Assembly: GCA_016870395.1 (NCBI GenBank)
Contig: VGBT01000010.1
Location: 20,347 to 84,346, forward strand
Reading direction: 5' to 3'
Length of the DNA stretch: 64,000 bases
Source: Actinomycetota bacterium
GTDB lineage: Bacteria > Actinomycetota > Acidimicrobiia > IMCC26256 > JAENVU01
The translations under genes and the position numbers were made by a program. Below the pieces are notes generated by a model. It worked only from the letters and a program-made list of their open reading frames with translations. It had not been told where the DNA came from and did not search any database. This document shows, piece by piece, positions 1-8,998 of the stretch; position 1 is the stretch's first letter; every line of letters begins with the position of its first letter.

Positions 1-235
1 GGAAGCTCGAGGGGGTGAGCGCCGGGTCCCAGAAGACCTGCGCGTCGTAGTGGGAGTGGATGTCGACGAAGCCGGGGCTGACGACCTGGCCCGCGGCGTC
101 GAGCTCCCGAGGGCCCTCGAGCCGGGGCCCGATCTCGCTGATGCGCCCGCCGGTCACGGCGACGTCGGCCCGGAAGCCGGGCGCACCGCTGCCGTCGACC
201 ACGGTGCCTCCCCGGATCACCACGTCTGCGGCCAT
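1..235 (-). CDS. Amidohydrolase family protein, N-terminal part (cut by window edge)
   Basis: Only the first 78 residues are inside the window; the gene runs off the left edge. The start is the ATG at 233-235. The protein opens with the strand typical of urease/amidohydrolase-superfamily enzymes (ADVVIRGGTVVDGSG), then VSPGFVDIHSHYDAQ, in which the HSHYD segment supplies the first metal-binding histidines. The wording is closest to N-acyl-D-amino-acid deacylase/dihydropyrimidinase-like members, but substrate cannot be decided from this fragment. It is divergent from the small membrane protein gene at 389. Confidence 0.85.
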   Translation of the reverse strand, partial: MAADVVIRGGTVVDGSGAPGFRADVAVTGGRISEIGPRLEGPRELDAAGQVVSPGFVDIHSHYDAQVFWDPALTPSSF

Positions 236-388
236 GTCGAGCACCCCCCTCGAAGCGTTCGCGCACGCTATTACGCCCGAGCCGTCGTGGCTCCCGGGAT
301 CTTGGGCGAACCGAGAAGGTATCCAAGGCGTTCAACGCTGCTTGTGTCATCATTTCCGCAGGTGGGGATCCGAACGAGGGAGTACTTC

Positions 389-784
389 ATGGAGACGGAG
401 ATTCGGTCCAGCTGGTGGACGTTCGCGGGGATCATGCTGATGATCTCAGGGTTCCTCAACGTCATCGACGGCCTCGTCGCGGTCCTGAGGACTGACAACT
501 TGGACTACTAGGTCAATCGCAGCGGTCTCGTGAGCGCGGACAACATCAAGTTCTGGGGCTGGGGGGCGCTGATCAGCGGGGTGATCCTGGTCCTCGTGGG
601 GATCGGGATTTTCAGCGGCGCGAGCTGGGCCCGAGTAGTGGGCATCGTGGTCGCCAGCATCAACCTGCTGTACCAGTTCACGTACCTGGGCACCGGCTGG
701 TCGTCGTGGATCATGATCGTGATCGACATCCTCGTGATCTACGGGCTCGCCGGCCATCGCTTCGATCAGCTCGAGGATGCCTGA
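389..784 (+). pseudogene. DUF7144-like small membrane protein interrupted by one in-frame TAG
   Basis: The first part (ATG 389, Shine-Dalgarno-like GAGGGA just upstream) gives 40 residues with one membrane span and ends with LDY at a TAG (509-511). The same reading frame continues directly through VNRSGLVSADNIKFWGWG and three more hydrophobic spans to the TGA at 782-784. Joined, the two halves give a protein of about 131 residues with four membrane segments, the size and layout of the actinobacterial DUF7144 family, where the loop before FWGW is continuous. There is no frameshift or deletion, so a single base change (for example TAC to TAG) explains the lesion. The GTG at 530 could restart translation of a 84-residue distal piece. 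Readthrough or a sequencing error are the alternatives. Confidence 0.7.
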
Positions 785-916
785 GCGGCTCCGGCGAGTC
801 GGTCGCCGATCGGTTGGTGTTCGGGGGGCTCTTCGGAGCCCCCCGAACGCGTCCGGGCTCGGGCGACGCGTTCCAGTGTGGGTCACCGGCCCGTGGCCGC
901 GCGGCCTGGAGGCGGC

Positions 917-1524
917 ATGGAACCGATCAAGATCGGGTGGTTGGGCTCGGCGCTCGACGGACCCCGGTGGGAGCTACGACCAGATCCATCGCCTCGCGTT
1001 CGACGAGGCGATCGCGGCGGGCGTGATCGACCCCGAGCTCGGGCTGCCGCACCGGTCGGCAAAGAACGCGATCGACGGCTTCAAGCGGCTCGTAGACGCT
1101 GGCTGCATCGGGGTCTCCGGCACCGCGTTCATGTCGTATTTCTCGGGCTTCGACAAGTTCGAGGGCTGGGTCGGCATCGACCAGTGGTGCCCCGACAACC
1201 AGCTGAGTTGGCCGTTGCACGAGCGCTACGTCGCGCGCTACGGCGAGGACCCGCCGAGATGTGGCCCAACGCGATCCCCGTGCTCGCCTGCGACACGGCG
1301 CGGGTCCTGACCGAGGGCTTGCATCGGGCGCCCGTGCTCACCGGTTGGGGCTCAAGGCCGGGCTCGAGTCGATCCGGTTCCTGCCGAGCGCGACCGGTGG
1401 TCCGCAGACCCACATCGCCGCCGGCGCGTGAGACCACCAGATGTTCAGCGGCGACTGGCTGCACTACGGCCGGGTGGGAAACGGCGCGCTGGTGTTCGCG
1501 GGCCGGTTCGCACCCTGGGAGTGA
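917..1524 (+). pseudogene. Decayed ABC-transporter substrate-binding protein (Leu/Ile/Val-binding-like)
   Basis: Homology-like segments occur in three frames. MEPIKIGWLGSALDG at 917 is followed by a shift near 960 to SYDQIHRLAFDEAIAAGV through SGTAFMSYFSGFDKFEGW. Another shift near 1258 leads to MWPNAIPVLACDTARV, and a third near 1347 to GLKAGLESIRFLPSATGG. A TGA then interrupts at 1429-1431 before the tail MFSGDWLHYGRV ends at 1524. The first part looks like the N-terminus of a periplasmic-binding-fold protein and the rest like its C-terminus, so most of the middle seems deleted (junction near residue 60). The SD-like GGAGG upstream of the ATG is still present. A functional product is very unlikely. 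Confidence 0.75.
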
Positions 1525-1625
1525 GGCGTCGCCTCGGCGGACGGTCCGATAGTTGACGGGCGTGTCAGGTCTCGGCCACGCTTCCGCGCATGGGGGATGC
1601 ACGACGTGACGGCCTGCCCGTGACG

Positions 1626-2657
1626 ATGCGCGCGGCGGTCTACAAGGGCGACCGCCGGGTGGAGGTAGAGGAGTTCCCGGTGCCGGCGCTCGGCCCGGCC
1701 GACGTGCTCCTCGAGGTGAGCCACTGCGGCGTGTGCGGCTCCGACATCCACTTCGTCCTGGAGGGCTGGAGCCCGCCGAACCGGGTGCACGGCCACGAGT
1801 TCAGCGGCACCGTCGTCGCCGTAGGGCCCGAGGTGACGCGATGGCGGGTCGGCGACGCCGTAGTCGGAGGACCGTCGGTGCGCTGTGGCGAGTGCCGGTT
1901 CTGTCGCGAGGGTCGCCCCAACCTCTGCGAGGGGCGCGCCGCGGTCGGGGAGAACAGCACCTACCAGGGCGCGTTTGCCGATTTCATGCGGGTTGACGAG
2001 CGTGAGCTGCTGATGCTTCCAGCGGGCCTCTCCCTGCGGGACGCCGCGCTCACGGAGCCGCTCGCCGTCTCCCTGCACGGGATCACCCGCGCCGGGGGCG
2101 TCGAGCCGGGCGAGCGGGTGCTGGTCACCGGCGGTGGGCCCATCGGGGCGCTGTCGATCGCGGCGCTCGTGCACGGCGGGGTCACCGACATCGTGTGCTC
2201 CGAGCCGTCGCCCGCGCGCCGCGAGCTGGCCGAGCGTCTTGGGGCGCGCAGCGTCGCGCCCGACGCGCTGCGGACGCCGCCGTCGCCCAACGAGCTCGTG
2301 GCCGAGCCCTTCGACGTCGCGTTCGAGTGCTCGGGCAACGCCGCCGCGATGGAGCAGTGCCTCGGCCAGCTCCGACGGGCCGGGCGCCTGGTGCTGGTCG
2401 GCGCCGGCATCAAGCCGCCCCGGTTCGACCCCAACCGGATCCTGCTCAACGAGCTCACCATCACCGGCGCGTTCACCTATGACGCCGATGGCTTCGAGGC
2501 CGCGCTCGCGCTGCTGGCCGCGCCGGGGTTCCCCACCGACCTGCTCGTGGAGCCCGACGACGTCGGCCTCGACGGACTGCTCGACGCGATCGAGCGGCTC
2601 GGTGCGGGCGAGGTTCCCGCGAAGGTCGTGATCGCACCGTCCCATGGGAGGCCTTGA
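1626..2657 (+). CDS. Zinc-dependent medium-chain alcohol dehydrogenase
   Basis: A 343-residue MDR-superfamily dehydrogenase (start ATG 1626; GTG 1620 and ATG 1590 are in-frame alternatives). Catalytic zinc ligands are visible as C37 in GVCGSD and the HGHE motif at 55-58. The structural zinc is bound by C87, C90, C93 and C101. The Rossmann motif GGGPIGAL lies mid-protein. The enzyme would oxidise an alcohol or polyol (threonine/sorbitol-dehydrogenase-like) with NAD(P). Its stop overlaps the ATG of the VOC gene, and that gene overlaps an LLM oxidoreductase, so the three form one operon and may share a catabolic substrate, which cannot be named from sequence. Confidence 0.85.
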   Translation: MRAAVYKGDRRVEVEEFPVPALGPADVLLEVSHCGVCGSDIHFVLEGWSPPNRVHGHEFSGTVVAVGPEVTRWRVGDAVVGGPSVRCGECRFCREGRPNLCEGRAAVGENSTYQGAFADFMRVDERELLMLPAGLSLRDAALTEPLAVSLHGITRAGGVEPGERVLVTGGGPIGALSIAALVHGGVTDIVCSEPSPARRELAERLGARSVAPDALRTPPSPNELVAEPFDVAFECSGNAAAMEQCLGQLRRAGRLVLVGAGIKPPRFDPNRILLNELTITGAFTYDADGFEAALALLAAPGFPTDLLVEPDDVGLDGLLDAIERLGAGEVPAKVVIAPSHGRP

Positions 2658-3124
2658 TGATTGCAACCCGCCCGACCGGCACCGAGGCCGACCACACGTG
2701 CGCGCGGCCACCGCACTTCAACCACGTCGCGATGAGCGTGCCGCCGGACCTCCTCGACGAGGAGCACCGGCGGCTGCTCGGTGACTTCTACACGGAGGTG
2801 TTCGGCTGGCAGGTCCTCGACGTGATGACCGAGGACCGCAAGCGGATGGTCTTCGGGTGCCACACGGTGGAGCAGTTCGTGTTCCTCCACGGCGACGAGC
2901 CGGCGATGGCCTGCCCGCGCCTCGACCACTACGGGTTCTCGGTCGCCACCGAGGCCGAGCTCGACGCGATCCTCGCCCGGGCAAAGGCCTACAAGGTCCG
3001 CGACGACCGCGTCGACATCGTCGACAGGAAGACCGACGACCACGGCCCGCTCGCCATCACCGCGATCTACATCGGGTACCTGCTGCCGATGATGGTCGAG
3101 ATCCAGTGGTGGGAGTACAAGTGA
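2657..3124 (+). CDS. VOC (glyoxalase/dioxygenase) superfamily protein
   Basis: A 155-residue protein that starts at the ATG overlapping the dehydrogenase stop (ATGA arrangement) and ends inside the GTG start of the LLM gene. The pattern HFNHVAMSV ... FYTEVFGWQVLD ... LDHYGFSV ... MMVEIQWWEYK is the paired beta-alpha-beta-beta-beta fold of vicinal-oxygen-chelate enzymes. Candidate metal ligands are the first-strand His, the His of LDHYGF and the Glu of MVEIQ. VOC proteins include isomerases, dioxygenases and lyases, and the exact reaction is unknown. Translational coupling on both sides indicates a role in the same pathway as its neighbours. Confidence 0.8.
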   Translation: MIATRPTGTEADHTCARPPHFNHVAMSVPPDLLDEEHRRLLGDFYTEVFGWQVLDVMTEDRKRMVFGCHTVEQFVFLHGDEPAMACPRLDHYGFSVATEAELDAILARAKAYKVRDDRVDIVDRKTDDHGPLAITAIYIGYLLPMMVEIQWWEYK

Positions 3125-4110
3125 CGCGAGTGGCCGCGCCACTTCGGTGGGGGGCGTTCGTCCCGCAGGGTTGGAAGCTGGAGTACTCGGGCTGGGCCGC
3201 GGCCGAGGCCTGGGCTCGCTCGGTGGAGCTCGCGCAGACCGCCGAACGAGTCGGCTACGACCACCTCTGGGTGTACGACCACGTAGAGACAGTGCCCCGG
3301 CGCGAGGCCACGCACTGCTTCGAGGCCTTCACGATGCTCGCCGCGCTGTCGCAGCAGACGACCACTGCGCGCCTCGGTCAGCTCGTCATCTGCTCGAGTT
3401 ACCGCAACGTCGGAGTGCTCGCGAAGGAGGCGGCCTGCGTCGACGTGTTCTCCGGCGGGCGGCTGATCCTCGGGCTCGGTGCGGGCTGGTACGCGCGTGA
3501 GTACGAGGCCTACGGGTTCGACTACCCGTCGGACGCGACGCGCCTCGCGGTGCTGGAGGAGACGATCACGGTCATCCCTCGGCTGTGGCGCGAGCAGACG
3601 GTGACGTTCGAGGGCGAGCACCTGCGCTTCGCCGGTGCGTTCTGCGACCCGAAGCCGCTTCAGGAGCCACGACCGCCGATCTGGGTGGGCGGCGGTGGCG
3701 AGAAGGTCACGTTGCGGATCGCCGCCGAGCACGCGGACGCGACGAACTGGCAGGTCGGCCTGGAGGGCTTCGTGCACAAGTCAGAGGTCCTTGCCGAGCA
3801 CTGCGCGGCGCTCGGGCGGGACTTCGACACGATCGTGCGGACCCACGGCCCGGACTGCCGGCTCTTCGACACCGAGCGCGACCTCGAGGCGTGGCTCGAC
3901 GCGCCGGGCGGCGGCCAGCTCTGGGGCCGGACGCCGCACTCCGAATACGTCCGCGACAACCTGGTCGGCACGGTGGAACAGGTGACCGAGAAGGTCCAGG
4001 CGTTCGTCGACGCGGGCTGCCGGGAGTTCGTCCTGTGGTTCCGCGACTACCCGTCGAGCGAGAGTCTGGAGCGCTTCCACGCCGAGGTGGTCCCGAACGT
4101 CTCGACCTGA
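3121..4110 (+). CDS. LLM-class flavin/F420-dependent oxidoreductase
   Basis: A 329-residue bacterial luciferase-like TIM-barrel protein. The GTG start overlaps the previous stop (GTGA). Family features include the WGAFVPQG first strand, DHLWVYDHVE, and LGLGAGWYAREYEAYG, followed by PPIWVGGGGEKVTLRIAAEHAD in the cofactor-binding half. In actinobacteria this group usually uses coenzyme F420, which is knowledge of the family and not visible here. As the last gene of the dehydrogenase-VOC-LLM operon it probably catalyses a redox step on the same substrate. A GC-rich hairpin follows the stop directly. Confidence 0.85.
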   Translation: MTRVAAPLRWGAFVPQGWKLEYSGWAAAEAWARSVELAQTAERVGYDHLWVYDHVETVPRREATHCFEAFTMLAALSQQTTTARLGQLVICSSYRNVGVLAKEAACVDVFSGGRLILGLGAGWYAREYEAYGFDYPSDATRLAVLEETITVIPRLWREQTVTFEGEHLRFAGAFCDPKPLQEPRPPIWVGGGGEKVTLRIAAEHADATNWQVGLEGFVHKSEVLAEHCAALGRDFDTIVRTHGPDCRLFDTERDLEAWLDAPGGGQLWGRTPHSEYVRDNLVGTVEQVTEKVQAFVDAGCREFVLWFRDYPSSESLERFHAEVVPNVST

Positions 4111-4113
4111 GCG

Positions 4114-4134
4114 GTCCCGACCTTGGGTCGGGAC
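4114..4134. terminator. Hairpin between convergent genes
   Basis: GTCCCGACC and GGTCGGGAC form a perfect 9-bp stem with a 3-base loop, 3 bases after the LLM stop and 2 bases before the end of the opposing gene. There is no T-run, so it would be a hairpin-only (possibly bidirectional) terminator. The function is inferred from position. Confidence 0.6.
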
Positions 4135-4136
4135 GA

Positions 4137-4463
4137 TCACCGGGAAGAACGGGCCGACTCCTGCCAACGCGCGATCCATTCGACCAGCAACGTGCACACC
4201 AGCAATGGCCCGCCAACGTACGCAACGAGAAAGACTGCGAGCCCGGCTTGAGCGTCGTCACTCGCCACCATCTCGATCGCTGCCCAAGCGGCCGTAGCCG
4301 TGAGGACGACGGTCCCGGCGATCAGCAGGCTCCTTCTGGCCGTGACCAGGCCCAACAGGACACCAGGTCCGCCAACGAACAGCGCATAGAACGGCGCGGT
4401 TGCCAGCGTTCCAACGAGCCAGTACGACTCATCGGGTGCGCAGATCGGCACGAGGAGCAGCAC
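4137..4463 (-). CDS. Small hypothetical membrane protein
   Basis: A 108-residue protein with about three hydrophobic segments (near 10-38, 46-65 and 74-95) and a basic tail. I do not recognise the family. The GTG at 4463 is the first standard start in frame. Hydrophobic coding-like sequence (LPWLVFEGVLLL) continues upstream of it without an ATG/GTG/TTG before an in-frame stop, so the N-terminus may be lost or mis-set. It converges on the LLM operon. Confidence 0.55.
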   Translation of the reverse strand: MLLLVPICAPDESYWLVGTLATAPFYALFVGGPGVLLGLVTARRSLLIAGTVVLTATAAWAAIEMVASDDAQAGLAVFLVAYVGGPLLVCTLLVEWIARWQESARSSR

Positions 4464-4651
4464 TCCCTCGAAGACGAGCCATGGCAGGCCCGCGGGCAGA
4501 CCGGCTCGCCAGAGCCACCCAGTAGCTCACTCTGGTACCGGCTTGCTCGCGATGGGGAGCAGTGTACGCGCGGTCGGGTGGCACTCCGCGTAGGGTTCCG
4601 TCGGCGAGTTGCCAGCCCCGCCAACGCATGCCTCAGCACTTGGGATCTTCG

Positions 4652-6247
4652 ATGAACGTGAACGCCGACCCTGCCGCGCCCGGGCTCGATGCCCGATCCC
4701 CCGAGCCGCCCCCGTCCCGCCGGTCGTGGGCGTGGGCGTTCGCGGTGTTCGTCGTGGGCGCGCTGCTCGTCGGCCTGGTGCTGCGGTTCCTGACCGTCTC
4801 GGACCTCTGGCTCGACGAGGCGCTCACGGTCAACGTCGCCCGCCTCCCGCTCGGTGAACTGCAGGAGGCGTTGAAGCGCGACGGCGCGCCGCCGCTGTAC
4901 TACCTGCTCCTCCACGGATGGATGCTGGTCTTCGGCACCGGCGACGTCGCGGTCCGAGCGCTGTCGGGCGTCCTCGGCGTCGCGATGCTGCCGCTCGCGT
5001 ACCTGGCCGGGCTCCGGCTCGGCGGCGACGACCCGGACCGCCGGCGCTGGGTCGCGTGGAGCGCAGTCCTGGTGGTGGTGTCGTCGCCCTACGCGATCCG
5101 GTACTCGACCGAGGCCCGCATGTACATGGTGGCGATGGTCCTGGTGCTGATCGGGTACCTCGCGCTGGCCAACGCGCTCGAGCGCCCGCGCCTCGGCTGG
5201 CTCGCCTTGATCGCCGTGGTGACCGCGGCCCTGCTCTACACGCAGTACTGGGCGTTCTTCCTCGTCGGCGTGCTCGGCGCGATCCAGCTCTGGCGTGCTG
5301 TACGCGGCCCGGCCGCGGAGCGGGCCACCGCGTGGCGCATCGTCGCGGCGATCGCGGTGGGCGGCCTGGCCTTCGTCCCGTGGCTGCCCACGTTCGCCTA
5401 CCAGATGCAGCACACCGGCACGCCCTGGGACACCCCGGCGAGCCCGCCGACGAACGCCGCCCTCGGCGTCCTCGACTTCGCCGGCGGGCGTGTGCTCGAG
5501 GGCTGGACCCTGGTCCTGCCGCTGGTGGTCCTCGCGCTGCTGGCGCTCTTCGGGCGCGCGGCCGACCGGGTCCACGTGTCGCTCGACCTGCGCACCGTGC
5601 CCGGGGTGCGTTGGGAGTGGTTCGTCGGCGCTGCGACTCTCATCGCCGGCCTGACGCTGTCGCTCGCCATCGGTACCGGCTTCCAGTCGCGCTACGCCGC
5701 CGTGATGTTCCCACTGTTCGCGCTCGCGGTGGCGTTCGGCGTGACCGCGTTTGCGGATCGTCGGATCCGGGCTGCCGTGCTCGCGCTCGTCGTGCTGATG
5801 GGGTTCGTCGGCGGCGCGCGCAACGTGGTGACCAACCGGACGCAGGCGTCCCAGGTCGTGGACGCGATCACCGCGGACGCGCGACCGGGAGACGTCGTCG
5901 GCTTCTGCCCCGACCAGCTCGGGCCCGACGTCGCCCGCCTCGTCCCCGACGGGGCGGATCTCGGGCTCATGGCCTGGCCCGACGGCCGCGCCCCCACCTT
6001 CGTCGACTGGGTCGACTACGCCGATCGGAACGCCGCGACCTCGCCGGAGACCTACGCCGGCGAGCTGCTCGACGAGGCCGACGGCAACACCGTGTGGCTG
6101 GTGTGGTCGTCGGGGTACCGGACGCTCGACGGCAAGTGCGAGGCGGTCATCGACGCGCTCGGCCATGCCCGTCCCGCGTGGGCTGAGCTCGTGGTGCCCG
6201 ACCAGGAGATCTACGAGTTCATGGGCCTGCGCCGGTTCGACCCGTGA
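4652..6247 (+). CDS. GT39/ArnT-like membrane glycosyltransferase
   Basis: A 531-residue polytopic protein with a short Pro-rich cytoplasmic N-terminus. The first span is followed by DLWLDEALTV, the acidic first-loop motif typical of GT-C enzymes that use polyprenyl-phosphate sugars. The next loop has GAPPLYYLLLHGW, and about ten more spans precede a soluble C-terminal domain. Family knowledge suggests transfer of mannose or another sugar from a lipid carrier outside the membrane. Its stop overlaps the GTG of a PIG-V-like enzyme, and a polyprenol-phosphate-mannose synthase lies downstream, so the donor is probably polyprenyl-phosphate mannose (inference). The ATG at 4652 was chosen because upstream in-frame starts encode unlikely sequence. 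Confidence 0.8.
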   Translation: MNVNADPAAPGLDARSPEPPPSRRSWAWAFAVFVVGALLVGLVLRFLTVSDLWLDEALTVNVARLPLGELQEALKRDGAPPLYYLLLHGWMLVFGTGDVAVRALSGVLGVAMLPLAYLAGLRLGGDDPDRRRWVAWSAVLVVVSSPYAIRYSTEARMYMVAMVLVLIGYLALANALERPRLGWLALIAVVTAALLYTQYWAFFLVGVLGAIQLWRAVRGPAAERATAWRIVAAIAVGGLAFVPWLPTFAYQMQHTGTPWDTPASPPTNAALGVLDFAGGRVLEGWTLVLPLVVLALLALFGRAADRVHVSLDLRTVPGVRWEWFVGAATLIAGLTLSLAIGTGFQSRYAAVMFPLFALAVAFGVTAFADRRIRAAVLALVVLMGFVGGARNVVTNRTQASQVVDAITADARPGDVVGFCPDQLGPDVARLVPDGADLGLMAWPDGRAPTFVDWVDYADRNAATSPETYAGELLDEADGNTVWLVWSSGYRTLDGKCEAVIDALGHARPAWAELVVPDQEIYEFMGLRRFDP

Positions 6248-7377
6248 CGACCGCGGCGCGCACCGACCGGTGGCGGGCCTTCGCGCGTGACGACGTCGCT
6301 CCGGCCGTCGTCCCCTGGCTTGTTGCCCGGGTGCTGGTCGTCGCGTCCCTGGCGCTGGCGAACTACCTCTTCGACGAGATCGGCCGGGGCCCGCGCCCGA
6401 CCGCCCTGCGGCTCGGGCTCCTCACCCGCGACGCCGCCTTCTACCGCGACATCGCCGAGCACGGCTACGACGCAGTCGGCCGGAGCGGGCTTCGCTTCTT
6501 TCCGCTGCTCCCGCTGACTGCGCGTCCGATCGGTGCGCTGCTCGGAGGTCGCACCGACATCGCGCTGCTCGTGGTCGCGAACGTGGCGGCGCTCGCGTTT
6601 GGCGCGCTGCTGCACCGGCTCGTGATGCGCGAGACCGGCGACGCCGCGCTCGCCCGGCGCGCAGTCTGGTTCGGCGCCTTGCTCCCGCCCGCGATCGTGC
6701 TCGTGCTCGGCTACGCCGAGAGCCTGCTCCTCGTGCTCGCTGTCGGCATCTTCCTGCTCCTTCGCACCCAGCGCTGGGAGTGGGCCGCGGTCCTCGGCGT
6801 GCTCGCCGGCCTCTGCCGGCCGACCGGGATCCTGCTCGCGCTCCCGGCGGCGATCGAGGGCGCGCGGGGCTGGCGCGCCGCGGGCGGGGGAGCGCGGGTG
6901 CGGCGCGTGCTTCCGGTCGTCGGGCCGATCGCCGGCACTGGGTGCTTCCTCGCCTGGGTGGAGGCCGTGCGTGGCGACGGGCTCCTCCCGTTCCGGGTCC
7001 AGCAGGACCCCACGCTGCGCGGGGGGTTCACCGACCCGGTGACGAGTCTCGCCGCCGCCGCCGGCGACCTGGGGTCCGATCGGATCGGCTCGGGTCTGCA
7101 CCTGTTCTGGGCTGCGCTCTTCGTGGTCCTGATCGTGGCCCTCGCCCGCCGGATGCCGTCCTCCTACACCGTGTACGCCCTCGGCGCGGTGCTGCTCGCG
7201 CTCAGCGCCGACAACCTCGACAGCTTCGAGCGCTACGGCGTGGCCACCTTTCCGATCGTCATCGGGGCGGCTCTGGTGACCGCGCGGCGGGAGGTCGAGA
7301 CCGCCGCGCTCACCCTCGCGGGTGGCGCGCTCGTGGGCTACGGGACCCTGGTGTTCCTGGGTCGCTACGTCCCCTGA
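6244..7377 (+). CDS. PIG-V-like mannosyltransferase family membrane protein
   Basis: A 377-residue multi-span protein whose GTG start overlaps the preceding stop by 4 bases. TRDAAFYRDIAEHGYD in the first external loop, followed by RFFPLLPL, resembles the PIG-V/Gpi18 mannosyltransferase family, where the acidic residue and the aromatic/Pro motif act in donor binding. GYAESLLL and CRPTGILLALP are also typical of the group. It is expected to use a polyprenyl-phosphate-mannose donor at the outer face of the membrane. Coupling to the GT39 gene and to a DPM-type synthase supports a mannan or glycolipid role. The acceptor is unknown. Confidence 0.75.
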   Translation: MTTAARTDRWRAFARDDVAPAVVPWLVARVLVVASLALANYLFDEIGRGPRPTALRLGLLTRDAAFYRDIAEHGYDAVGRSGLRFFPLLPLTARPIGALLGGRTDIALLVVANVAALAFGALLHRLVMRETGDAALARRAVWFGALLPPAIVLVLGYAESLLLVLAVGIFLLLRTQRWEWAAVLGVLAGLCRPTGILLALPAAIEGARGWRAAGGGARVRRVLPVVGPIAGTGCFLAWVEAVRGDGLLPFRVQQDPTLRGGFTDPVTSLAAAAGDLGSDRIGSGLHLFWAALFVVLIVALARRMPSSYTVYALGAVLLALSADNLDSFERYGVATFPIVIGAALVTARREVETAALTLAGGALVGYGTLVFLGRYVP

Positions 7378-7447
7378 GGGGCCCGGCGCAACGCCCCCGG
7401 AGGGGTAGCATGACTCGCTTCTCGTTCACGACCGGGGCCCCGGAGGA

Positions 7448-8998
7448 ATGACACAGCTCGATGTAGGCGACCCCTCGCGACCGCAAGTCGTGGTCATCGG
7501 GGCGGGCCCTGCCGGCCTGACCGCGGCGTACATGCTCTCCAAGCAGGGTTTGGTGGCCACCGTGCTCGAAGCGGATGCCGTGGTCGGCGGCATCTCCCGC
7601 ACGGTGGAGCGCGACGGATGGCGCTTCGACATCGGTGGGCACCGCTTCTTCACCAAGGTCACGCCGGTCGACGACCTCTGGTTCGAGATCCTGGGCGCGG
7701 ACGAGTTCCTGCAACGACCACGGATGAGTCGCATCTTCTACGAGGGCAAGCTCTACGACTACCCGCTGGTCCCGATGAACGCGCTGAAGAACCTCGGGCC
7801 CGTCGAGGCGCTGCGATGCGTCGGTTCGTACCTGTGGGTGCGGGTCAAGCCGCCGAAGGACCAGACGAACCTCGAGGGCTTTATCGCCGCGCGCTTCGGC
7901 TGGCGGCTCTACCAGCACTTCTTCAAGACGTACAACGAGAAGGTCTGGGGCGTGCCGGCCTCCGAGCTCTCCGCCGACTGGGGCGCGCAGCGGATCAAGA
8001 ACATGTCGCTGATGCGCGCGGGCATCGACGCTTTGACGCCCAAGGCGATCAAGGCTCGCCGCGGGAAGGCCACCCAGGTCACCAGCCTGATCGACGAGTT
8101 CAACTATCCGAAGTACGGGCCGGGTCAGATGTGGGAGAAGGCGACCGAGCTGGTCACCGAGGCGGGCACGGAGGTCGTGATGGACACCGTCGTCACGGGT
8201 GTCCGGCTCGAGGGCGATCGAGCGGTGGCGGTCACGGCCGAGACCGACGGTGTTCCCACCCGCTACGACTGCACGCACGTGATCTCGTCGATGCCGTTCG
8301 GCGCGCTGCTGCGCGCCATGGATCCGCCTGCCCCCGCCGAGGTGCTCGCGGCGGCGGACCAGCTCGCGTACCGAGACTTCATGACCGTCGCGCTGGTCGT
8401 GCCCCAGGAGTACTCGTTTCCCGACAACTGGATCTACATCCACGACCCCGACGTCGACGTGGGCCGCATCCAGAACTTCGGCTCCTGGTCGCCCTATCTC
8501 GTGAAGGAGGGTCGGACCTGTCTCGGACTCGAGTTCTTCGTGAGCGAGGGCGACGCGATGTGGACCAAGCCGGACGAGGAGCTCGTCGAGCAGGCCAAGC
8601 GCGAGCTCGAGCAGCTCGGGCTCGCGGACGCGTCGAAGGTCGAGGCGGGCTACGTGGTGCGGATGCCAAAGGCGTACCCGGTCTACGACGAGCACTACGC
8701 GCGCAACGTCGAGATCATGCGGGCCTGGCTCCAGGAGCACGCGCCGAACGTGTATCCGGTCGGGCGCAACGGCATGCACCGCTACAACAACCAGGACCAC
8801 TCGATGTACACCGCGATGCTCTCGGTCGAGAACATCCTCGGCGCGCACCACGACACCTGGTCGGTGAACGTCGAGGACGAATACCACGAGGAGAAGGTGG
8901 AGCCAGGCGACGGGCAGGGGCGCACCGGCCGCGACGCGCCGGTGGTCCCGCGTGAGGCGATCGAAGCCGCCGCGCGCCGGCGACGGGAACAGGGCTGA
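7448..8998 (+). CDS. FAD-dependent oxidoreductase, UDP-galactopyranose-mutase/amine-oxidase-like
   Basis: A 516-residue flavoprotein with the ADP-binding motif IGAGPAGLTAAY near residues 17-28, then GGISRTV and the DIGGHRFFTK signature seen in UGM-like and protoporphyrinogen-oxidase-like members. YNEKVWG and the end motif YNNQDHSMYTAM near residue 445 are also conserved-looking. The last 40 residues are charged and probably disordered. It overlaps the DPM-synthase start (TGATG), so it is translationally coupled to sugar-lipid synthesis. It may rearrange or oxidise an activated sugar. True UGM is usually shorter (about 380 residues), so I do not call it glf. A GGAGGA lies unusually close to the ATG; a TAGCAT about 35 bases upstream could be a -10 box. 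Confidence 0.8.
   Translation: MTQLDVGDPSRPQVVVIGAGPAGLTAAYMLSKQGLVATVLEADAVVGGISRTVERDGWRFDIGGHRFFTKVTPVDDLWFEILGADEFLQRPRMSRIFYEGKLYDYPLVPMNALKNLGPVEALRCVGSYLWVRVKPPKDQTNLEGFIAARFGWRLYQHFFKTYNEKVWGVPASELSADWGAQRIKNMSLMRAGIDALTPKAIKARRGKATQVTSLIDEFNYPKYGPGQMWEKATELVTEAGTEVVMDTVVTGVRLEGDRAVAVTAETDGVPTRYDCTHVISSMPFGALLRAMDPPAPAEVLAAADQLAYRDFMTVALVVPQEYSFPDNWIYIHDPDVDVGRIQNFGSWSPYLVKEGRTCLGLEFFVSEGDAMWTKPDEELVEQAKRELEQLGLADASKVEAGYVVRMPKAYPVYDEHYARNVEIMRAWLQEHAPNVYPVGRNGMHRYNNQDHSMYTAMLSVENILGAHHDTWSVNVEDEYHEEKVEPGDGQGRTGRDAPVVPREAIEAAARRRREQG

Noticed and set aside
7372..7382. CCCC-TGA-GGGG hairpin at the PIG-V-like stop
   Set aside because: A 4-bp stem is too weak to call a terminator.
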